DNA from: PNC22 sp035654175
GTDB lineage: Bacteria > Planctomycetota > Phycisphaerae > Phycisphaerales > UBA1924
DNA: 10,666 nt
Reading direction: 5' to 3'
Assembly (NCBI GenBank): GCA_035654175.1
Contig: DASRXL010000251.1
Location: 1 to 10,666, forward strand
Shown piece by piece: positions 5,345-10,666 of this stretch; the first letter of the stretch is position 1; every line of letters begins with the position of its first letter. The notes under the pieces are model-generated. The model did no database searches and was not told the origin of the DNA. It saw only the letters and a list, made by a program, of their open reading frames with translations. Position numbers and translations under genes: made by a program.

Positions 5345-6793
5345 CTACCCGCCGACGACGCGTGTGGTTTCGTCCAGCAGGGCGGAGGCGCCCTCGCGCG
5401 TGCGAGCCTCGGCGATCAGGCGCATGATCGGCTCGGTGTTGCTGGCGCGGACGTGGACCCAGGCCGCCCCGCCCCCGGCGTGCGGGCAATCGGCCCAGTC
5501 GATGCGGACGCCGTCCTGCCGGTCGGCGCGGGCGGCGGGCTGGGAGGCGGCCCAGGCGGCGAGCTTCGCGACGGCCGGATCGGCCGCGGCTCGATCGGGC
5601 AGGTCGACCTTGCGCTTCTCGATGGCGTAGCGGGGCACCATGCCGACGAGCTCGGAGAGCTGCCGGTTGGTGCGCACAATGAGCGCGAGCACGAGCGCCA
5701 TGGCGCTGAGCGAGTCGCGCACGTACGTGACGCTCGACCAGATGACGCCGCCGTTGCCCTCGCCGCCGATGACCATATCGCCCCGCTTCATCGCCTCGAC
5801 GACGTTGGCCTCGCCGACGCGCGTGCGCACGACCTCCGCCCCGAGTTCGGCGGCGACGTCGTCGATCATGCGGCTGGTGGAGAGATTGACGGCGGTGGCG
5901 CGGGAGCGGCGCTCGCGCCCGGCGATCCCCATCTCGAGCACCTGCCGGGCGGCGAGGGCGAGGGTGTACTCCTCGCCGATGTATTCGCCGCGCTCGTCCA
6001 CGATGGCGAGGCGGTCGCCGTCGGGATCCTGGGCGAAGCCGGCGATGGCGCCGTGAGCGCGCACGGCCTCGGCCAGCTCGGTGAGGTTCTCGCGCAGAGG
6101 CTCGGGCGTGTGCTGGAAGACGCCGGAGTCCTGGTTGCCCAGGTGCACGACGCGGCAGCCGAGCCGCTCGAGCAGGCGCCGGCCGGCCTGCACGCCGGCG
6201 CCGTTCACCGAGTCGAGCACGACCTTGGGCTTCATCGCCGCGAGCGCGTGGAGCACGTCCTCCCCGAAGCGCTCGGCGACGCGCCCGACGTGCACGGAGC
6301 TGGCGTCGCGCTGCGCCGTGAGACGCCCGACCCGGTCCCAGGGCTGCCACGCCGCCGGCCCGGCGTGGTACCGCGCGATGATCGCCTCGGCGCCCGCCGC
6401 ATCGGGTGCGCACGCGTCGGGGCCGCGAGCCCCGCGATCGCGCACCAGGCACTTGAGGCCGTTCCAGGGCTGGGGGTTGTGGCTGGCGGTGAGCACCACG
6501 CCCCCGTCGGCCTCGAGCTCGTCGACCATGACGCCGACGGTGGGGGTCATCTCGACGCCCAGGTCGATGACCTCGCACCCGCTCCCGCAGAGCCCGGCCA
6601 GAGCCGCGAGCTGGACGACGTGCCCGCCGGCGCGCCCGTCGCGCCCGAGGACGACGCGGGGCCGGGCGCCGGCGCGCTCGCGCAGAGAATCGCCGAACGC
6701 CGCGGCGTAGCGGGCGGCGACGTCGGGCGTCAGGCTTTCACCCACGACCCCTCGGCACCCGCTCACACCCAGCATCAACGGCGATCCGCTCAT
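5345..6793 (-). CDS. glmM: Phosphohexomutase, GlmM/phosphomannomutase family (482 aa)
   Basis: A cytoplasmic alpha-D-phosphohexomutase that moves phosphate between C1 and C6 of a sugar; the likely reaction is glucosamine-6-phosphate to glucosamine-1-phosphate for UDP-GlcNAc. All four signature loops are present: the phosphoserine loop TASHNP (102-107, catalytic Ser104), the Mg-binding loop DPDGDR (256-261), the sugar-specificity loop GEGNGG (344-349) and the phosphate-binding loop RASNTEP (449-455). The SNTEP form (rather than SGTEP) and length resemble proteins annotated as phosphoglucosamine mutase in Bacteroidetes and planctomycetes. Phosphomannomutase or phosphoglucomutase activity cannot be excluded. 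ATG 6793 has a strong GGAGG 5 nt upstream. The gene diverges from the pterin synthase gene across 98 nt and precedes the zinc-ribbon gene by 7 nt. Confidence 0.92.
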   Translation of the reverse strand: MSGSPLMLGVSGCRGVVGESLTPDVAARYAAAFGDSLRERAGARPRVVLGRDGRAGGHVVQLAALAGLCGSGCEVIDLGVEMTPTVGVMVDELEADGGVVLTASHNPQPWNGLKCLVRDRGARGPDACAPDAAGAEAIIARYHAGPAAWQPWDRVGRLTAQRDASSVHVGRVAERFGEDVLHALAAMKPKVVLDSVNGAGVQAGRRLLERLGCRVVHLGNQDSGVFQHTPEPLRENLTELAEAVRAHGAIAGFAQDPDGDRLAIVDERGEYIGEEYTLALAARQVLEMGIAGRERRSRATAVNLSTSRMIDDVAAELGAEVVRTRVGEANVVEAMKRGDMVIGGEGNGGVIWSSVTYVRDSLSAMALVLALIVRTNRQLSELVGMVPRYAIEKRKVDLPDRAAADPAVAKLAAWAASQPAARADRQDGVRIDWADCPHAGGGAAWVHVRASNTEPIMRLIAEARTREGASALLDETTRVVGG

Positions 6794-6878
6794 CGGCCCC
6801 TCCCTTGGCCGTAGCCTATCGCCGCGAGCCGCGCGCCGTTCGCGCCGGCGGCGCGCCGGCCGGGCGCGCGGCCATCCC

Positions 6879-6884
6879 TATACT
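6879..6884 (+). promoter_or_regulatory. TATACT box 7 nt before ATG 6892, likely leaderless promoter
   Basis: TATACT is a near-consensus -10 hexamer standing out in very GC-rich DNA. It ends 7 nt before the ATG, which puts the expected transcription start at or next to the start codon. No Shine-Dalgarno is present between it and the ATG, and no clear -35 box is visible. It would drive the pterin synthase-ppk1 pair. Confidence 0.55.
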
Positions 6885-6891
6885 CCGCCTT

Positions 6892-7287
6892 ATGTTCCAG
6901 CTCTCGGTCGAAACCGAGTTCTGCGCCGCCCACGCGATCACCATGGGAGGGCAGCGCGAGCCCCTGCACGGGCACAACTGGCGTGTGACGCTCACGCTCG
7001 CCGGCCCCTCGCTCGACGACGACGGGCTGCTGTGCGATTTCCACGCGGCCGAGCGGGCGCTGCGCGAGGTCACCGCGCCGTTCCAGAACCGGGACTTGGG
7101 CGCGGTCGAGCCCTTCGACCGCGTGAACCCGACGGCCGAGCAGGTGGCCCGGCACATCGCCGAGCGCGTGCAGGCGCTGCTGGGGACCACCCTGGCGCGC
7201 GGGGCCGCCGTGGCCGCGTGCCGCGTGACCGAGGCCCCGGGGTGTGCGGCCACCTATCTTCCCCGGACCGCCGCCGCCCACCCATGA
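6892..7287 (+). CDS. 6-pyruvoyl-tetrahydropterin synthase/QueD-family protein with altered catalytic residues (131 aa)
   Basis: A small T-fold pterin enzyme of the family that includes 6-carboxy-tetrahydropterin synthase (queuosine), PTPS and the PTPS-III type that replaces FolB in folate synthesis. The three zinc histidines are present: AAH (His14) and HGH (His26, His28). NPTAE (79-83) and the C-terminal substrate Glu region RVTEAPG (Glu114) also fit. The Cys expected four residues before HGH in QueD is Arg22, followed by Glu23 (REPLHGH). The Asp-His pair expected before LN is Gln65-Asn66 (FQNRDLG). The Glu-for-Cys arrangement recalls PTPS-III, but loss of Asp-His is unusual, so the activity is uncertain. 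ATG 6892 starts the family-like sequence; upstream codons in the same frame are non-conserved-looking. There is no Shine-Dalgarno. Its stop overlaps the ppk1 start (ATGA). Confidence 0.87.
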   Translation: MFQLSVETEFCAAHAITMGGQREPLHGHNWRVTLTLAGPSLDDDGLLCDFHAAERALREVTAPFQNRDLGAVEPFDRVNPTAEQVARHIAERVQALLGTTLARGAAVAACRVTEAPGCAATYLPRTAAAHP

Positions 7288-9407
7288 CCGCCACCCGCCC
7301 AGCCCAGCCGGCCGCCGCCCCCGGCGCGCCCGAGGAGCCCCGGTACTTCAACCGCGACCTCTCGCTGATGGAGTTCAACCGGCGGGTGCTGGCGCAGGCG
7401 GGCGACGACTCGTTCCCGCTGCTCGAGCGCGTGAAGTTCCTGGCGATCTTCGCGAGCAACACCGACGAGTTCTTCATGAAGCGCGTCGGGCTGCTCAAGC
7501 GGTTCGTGATCAGCGGCCTGGACACGCCGACGCCCGACGGGCGCCGCCCCTCGCAAACGCTCGGCGAGCTGCGCGCGATCGTGAAGGATCTCCAGGCGAC
7601 CCAGGCGCGATTGTGGCAGCAGATGGTGCCGGAGCTCGCGGCGGCGGGCGTCCACGTGCTCACGTACGACCAGCTCGAGACGCCCGAGCGCGACCGCGTG
7701 GACCAGTGGTACCGGGACAACGCGTTCCCCATCCTGACCCCGCTGGCCGTCGATCCCGGGCACAAGTTCCCCTTCATCTCGAACCTGTCGGAGAACCTCG
7801 GCGTGCTGGTGGGGCCGCCGGGCTCCAACGAGCGGCTCTTCGCGCGGATCAAGATCCCCGACGTCCTGCCCCGGTTCGTCACGGTGGAGCAGGAGGGGGA
7901 GCGGGTGCGCCTGCTCCCGCTCGACGAGCTGGTGCGCCACAATCTGCGCGACCTTTTCCCGGGCATGACGATCCACGAGGTGATGCCCTTCCGCCTGACG
8001 CGGAACGCCTCGATCGAGACCAAGGACGGCGAGAACGAGAACCTCTACGAGCACGTGGAGGCGGAGCTCCAGCTCCGCCGCTTCGCGTCTGCGGTGCGGA
8101 TCGAGGCCCCGGAGCAGCCCTGCCGCGAGATCCTCGACTTCGTGCTGGCCGAGCTGGGCCTGTCGGAGGACGACGTGTACGCGCGGGCCGGGCCGCTGGA
8201 GTACAAGGACCTCTTCGAGATCGGCAACCTCGAGCGGCCCGACCTCAAGCTCTCGCCCTACCGGCCCGTGGCGCCGGCGATCCTGGCCGACGAGAAGGCC
8301 GACATCTTCGCGCTGATCCGCGAGCGGGACATCCTGCTGCACCACCCGTACGAGTCGTTCAACGCGAGCGTGGAGCGGTTCATCGCTGCCGCGGCCCGGG
8401 ACCCCGACGTGCTGGCGATCAAGCAGACGATCTACCGGACCAGCCGCGACTCGCCCTTCGTGACCTCGCTGATCCGCGCGGCCGAGGACGGCAAGCAGGT
8501 GGCGTGCCTGGTCGAGCTGCGGGCCCGGTTCGACGAGCAGAAGAACCTGCGCTTCGCCCGGCAGCTCGAGAAGCACGGCGTGCACGTGGCCTACGGCGTC
8601 GTGGGGCTCAAGACGCACTGCAAGTGCTCCCTGGTCGTGCGCCGGGAGTCGCACGGCCTGCGTTGCTACGCCCACGTCGGCACGGGCAACTACAACCCCG
8701 CGACGGCCCAGCTCTACACCGACCTCGGCCTGCTCACCTGCAACACGCGCATCACCGAGGACGTGGTGTCGCTCTTCAACCTCCTCACCGGGCGCAGCGC
8801 CCTGACCGAGTACAACGAGCTGCTCGTCGCCCCCGTCACCATGCGGAACCGCTTCAACGAGCTGATCGACGCGGAGGTCGAGAACGCCCGCGCCGGACGC
8901 CCGGCCCGCATCTTCGCCAAGATGAACGCGCTCGAGGACACCGCCATGACCGAGAAGCTCTACGAGGCCTCGCAGGCGGGCGTGCCGGTCGAGCTGGTCG
9001 TCCGCGGCTTCTGCTGCCTGCGCCCGCGCGTCCCGGGCCTGAGCGACAACATCCGCGTGTGGTCGATCGTCGGGCGCTTCCTCGAGCACTCGCGCGTGTT
9101 CCACTTCGCAGACGGGCGCGACGACCCGGTCGACGGACGGTGGTACATCGGCTCCGGCGACTGGATGTACCGCAACCTCAACGACCGCGTCGAGGCCGCG
9201 TGCCCGGTGTACGACCTGGAGGCCCGCCAACGGCTCACCAAGCTCCGCGCCGTGCTGCAGCGCGACCGCAAGCGCGCCTGGGACCTCCAGCCCTCCGGGG
9301 AGTATGTCCTCCGCACCCCGCCCGAGGGCGCCGACGAGGAATCGGCCGAGTCGGGCGGCTCCTTCCGCCACCTCATGCACCTCGCGCGCGCCGGAACCCC
9401 CGTCTAA
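7284..9407 (+). CDS. ppk1: Polyphosphate kinase 1 (707 aa)
   Basis: PPK1 reversibly polymerises the gamma-phosphate of ATP into inorganic polyphosphate. Length matches the family (about 690-710 aa), and all four domains are recognisable. The N-terminal domain has RYFNRDLSLMEFNRRVL (20-36). The head domain covers about 125-340. The first phospholipase-D-like catalytic domain has IKQTIYR (379-385) and the autophosphorylated histidine in GLKTHCK (His445), followed by HVGTGNYNPATAQLYTD (464-480). The second catalytic domain has FLEHSRVFHF (599-608), with His602 as the second conserved histidine, and SGDWMYRNLNDRVE. A roughly 20-residue Pro/Ala-rich N-terminal extension and an acidic tail (about 680-690) are variable parts. 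The ATG overlaps the pterin synthase stop as ATGA, so expression is probably translationally coupled; no independent Shine-Dalgarno was seen. It ends 47 nt before the convergent flavoprotein gene. Confidence 0.97.
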   Translation: MTATRPAQPAAAPGAPEEPRYFNRDLSLMEFNRRVLAQAGDDSFPLLERVKFLAIFASNTDEFFMKRVGLLKRFVISGLDTPTPDGRRPSQTLGELRAIVKDLQATQARLWQQMVPELAAAGVHVLTYDQLETPERDRVDQWYRDNAFPILTPLAVDPGHKFPFISNLSENLGVLVGPPGSNERLFARIKIPDVLPRFVTVEQEGERVRLLPLDELVRHNLRDLFPGMTIHEVMPFRLTRNASIETKDGENENLYEHVEAELQLRRFASAVRIEAPEQPCREILDFVLAELGLSEDDVYARAGPLEYKDLFEIGNLERPDLKLSPYRPVAPAILADEKADIFALIRERDILLHHPYESFNASVERFIAAAARDPDVLAIKQTIYRTSRDSPFVTSLIRAAEDGKQVACLVELRARFDEQKNLRFARQLEKHGVHVAYGVVGLKTHCKCSLVVRRESHGLRCYAHVGTGNYNPATAQLYTDLGLLTCNTRITEDVVSLFNLLTGRSALTEYNELLVAPVTMRNRFNELIDAEVENARAGRPARIFAKMNALEDTAMTEKLYEASQAGVPVELVVRGFCCLRPRVPGLSDNIRVWSIVGRFLEHSRVFHFADGRDDPVDGRWYIGSGDWMYRNLNDRVEAACPVYDLEARQRLTKLRAVLQRDRKRAWDLQPSGEYVLRTPPEGADEESAESGGSFRHLMHLARAGTPV

Positions 9408-9454
9408 GCGCCCCGCAGCCCGCCCGGCCGCGACACGGCGTCACCCTCCAGCCC

Positions 9455-10576
9455 TCACCCTTCCTCCAGCCCCTCGAACACCACCGCCTCCCGCACACCG
9501 ACGTCCCGCCCCGTCAGCGCGCGTGCGATCTTCGCCACGTGCTCGTGCGAGTTCTCGATGAAGACGCGGGTCCGGTCCTGGGAGCCGCCGACGGCCGTGC
9601 CGGCGATGTACACGCCCGGCACGCTCGACTGCATGGTGGCGCTGTCGAGGCGCGGGCGGCGCTCCGGGCCGAAGAGCTCCACGCCCAGCATCCCGAACAG
9701 CGCCGGATCCTGCACGTAGCCGGTGAGCAGGAGCACGAAGTCTGCGGCGATCTCCGATCGCCGCCCGTCGCGCTCGATGATCACCACATCGGGCCGGATC
9801 TCGCGCACCTCGCTCGAGGGCGCGAAGCCGATCATCTCCTTCTCGATCAGCCATTCCAGCTCCGGAAGCAGCCAGTACTTGATCCGCTCGCGCTCCAGCT
9901 CCGCGCGGCGCTGGCACACCGTCACCCACGCGCCCGCCCGGTGCAGCCGGATCGCCGCCTCCACCCCCGAGTTCCGGCCCCCCACGACCACCACACGCTT
10001 GCCGAAGTACGTGTGCGGATCCTCCAGATAGTGGCTCGCGTGGGGCAGGCGCTCCCCCGGGACGCCGAGCATCCGCGGCCGGTGCATATTGCCGATGGCG
10101 AGCACCACGCTCCGCACGCTGTAGATCCGGAAATCGTCGGCGCCCCACGCCCCGCCCGCACACGCGCCGCGGCCCTCCCCGCCCGCACCGAGCACGTCCG
10201 CGAGCTCCGCCGGCCCGCCGACGCCGTGCGCGCTCCGCCTCGTGCGGAGCAGGAAGCGATCGCCCTCTCTCCCGGTATCGACCACGCGCTCGAACGTGCG
10301 CACCTCGAGCGAGAACTCCAGCGCGACCTGCCTCAAGTACCTGAGGTACTCCTCGCGCGTGGCCTTCTCCTCGCCGGCCACGACGAGCGGCACCCCCGCG
10401 ATCGCGATCCGCTCGGGGCTGGAGAAGTACCGCGTGCCCGGGGCCCACCAGCCCATGGTGGAGCCGATCGCCCCCGCCTCCAGGTGCACATAGGAGACGC
10501 CCGCGCGGCGCAGCGCCACCGCCGTCTCCAGCCCGATCGGCCCGGCCCCGACGATGGCGACCTCAAACTGCTCCAC
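9455..10576 (-). CDS. YpdA-like FAD/NAD(P)H-dependent oxidoreductase (373 aa)
   Basis: A two-dinucleotide-fold flavoprotein resembling YpdA-type putative bacillithiol disulfide reductases. The FAD-binding motif is VAIVGAGPIG (6-15). The NAD(P)H motif is VVVVGGRNSGVEAA (195-208), with the YpdA-like YFGKR lead-in. The second FAD motif is GVYIAGTAVGG (321-331), followed by FIENSHEHV (339-347). There is no CxxC, so it is not a thioredoxin reductase. A Gly/Ala-rich insertion (about 119-147) before the second fold looks loop-like. I chose GTG 10576 because it gives MEQFEVAIVGAG, the usual distance to the FAD motif; a GTG at 10627 would add an unusual Gly-rich 17-residue leader. There is no Shine-Dalgarno at 10576, but TAAACT sits 5 nt upstream. 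The substrate is not determined; a flavin monooxygenase-like role is an alternative. Convergent with ppk1. Confidence 0.85.
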   Translation of the reverse strand: MEQFEVAIVGAGPIGLETAVALRRAGVSYVHLEAGAIGSTMGWWAPGTRYFSSPERIAIAGVPLVVAGEEKATREEYLRYLRQVALEFSLEVRTFERVVDTGREGDRFLLRTRRSAHGVGGPAELADVLGAGGEGRGACAGGAWGADDFRIYSVRSVVLAIGNMHRPRMLGVPGERLPHASHYLEDPHTYFGKRVVVVGGRNSGVEAAIRLHRAGAWVTVCQRRAELERERIKYWLLPELEWLIEKEMIGFAPSSEVREIRPDVVIIERDGRRSEIAADFVLLLTGYVQDPALFGMLGVELFGPERRPRLDSATMQSSVPGVYIAGTAVGGSQDRTRVFIENSHEHVAKIARALTGRDVGVREAVVFEGLEEG

Positions 10577-10581
10577 GCCGC

Positions 10582-10587
10582 AGTTTA
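10582..10587 (-). promoter_or_regulatory. TAAACT box 5 nt before GTG 10576, possible leaderless promoter
   Basis: An AT-rich -10-like hexamer in GC-rich surroundings, read on the minus strand just before the chosen GTG. The spacing is slightly shorter than the 7 nt at the two other TANNNT cases. It supports the GTG start, since a TSS here would exclude the upstream GTG at 10627. Confidence 0.35.
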
Positions 10588-10642
10588 GGAGCCGAACGCC
10601 CCCTCCAGAGCGCACCCCGCGCGACACGCCAAGCCGCGATCC

Positions 10643-10666
10643 ACCTCGAACCTTCAGCTCCGAGGT
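10643..10666. repeat. Short inverted repeat at the right edge
   Basis: ACCTCG and CGAGGT flank a 12-nt loop and end exactly at the window edge, upstream of the flavoprotein gene. It could be the start of a longer structure outside the window. Confidence 0.35.

Noticed and set aside
5132..6814. A 560-aa plus-strand open frame opposite the phosphohexomutase
   Set aside because: It is the antisense shadow of a gene with complete active-site motifs; its translation is repetitive Ala/Gly/Asp/His.
7254..9380. A 708-aa minus-strand open frame opposite ppk1
   Set aside because: Antisense shadow produced by GC-rich codon bias in ppk1.
7244..10588. An 1114-aa plus-strand open frame spanning ppk1 and the flavoprotein
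   Set aside because: A shadow frame across two well-supported genes; Arg/Pro/Ala-rich with no domain.

Overview
The window is a GC-rich bacterial chromosome segment that most resembles the Phycisphaerae branch of Planctomycetota. This is inferred from three things: a cluster of secreted proteins with PEP-CTERM-like C-terminal sorting signals, a small membrane protein ending in a CxxC...CxxC ribbon of the style common in Phycisphaerales, and a short intergenic element resembling planctomycete intergenic repeats. No rRNA, tRNA, CRISPR array or insertion sequence was seen.

Layout, left to right. (1) Positions 1-2274 hold a two-gene minus-strand phage-derived unit: a portal protein of the SPP1 gp6-like type (793-2274) followed by a small Pro/Ala-rich, helical, scaffold-like protein (122-664). 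No terminase or capsid gene is visible; the next minus-strand gene would lie off the left edge, behind a 5-copy octanucleotide repeat. (2) Positions 2275-2679 are a non-coding divergent region with two near-identical 14-bp palindromes and a plausible promoter. (3) Positions 2680-4474 are three tandem paralogous genes for secreted proteins with PEP-CTERM-like tails, joined by ATGA overlaps with the same 17-bp junction sequence. (4) Positions 4565-6793 on the minus strand hold a phosphohexomutase (GlmM family), a two-TM zinc-ribbon protein 7 nt behind it, and a small SH3-like conserved hypothetical. (5) Positions 6892-9407 on the plus strand are a pterin synthase-family protein (PTPS/QueD fold, altered catalytic residues) overlapping by ATGA with polyphosphate kinase 1. 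(6) Positions 9455-10576 on the minus strand encode a YpdA-like FAD/NAD(P)H oxidoreductase, convergent with ppk1.

How the genes work together: the three secreted paralogues probably form one operon making surface or exported proteins. The pterin-synthase/ppk1 pair is translationally coupled. The phosphohexomutase would feed amino-sugar or hexose-phosphate metabolism. The portal and scaffold-like pair looks like part of a prophage or of a domesticated, gene-transfer-agent-like head module.

The most interesting observations are the coupled paralogue triplet, the substituted catalytic residues of the pterin synthase-like protein, the terminase-less portal unit, and three genes that lack a Shine-Dalgarno but carry a TANNNT box 5-7 nt before the start codon, suggesting leaderless transcripts.
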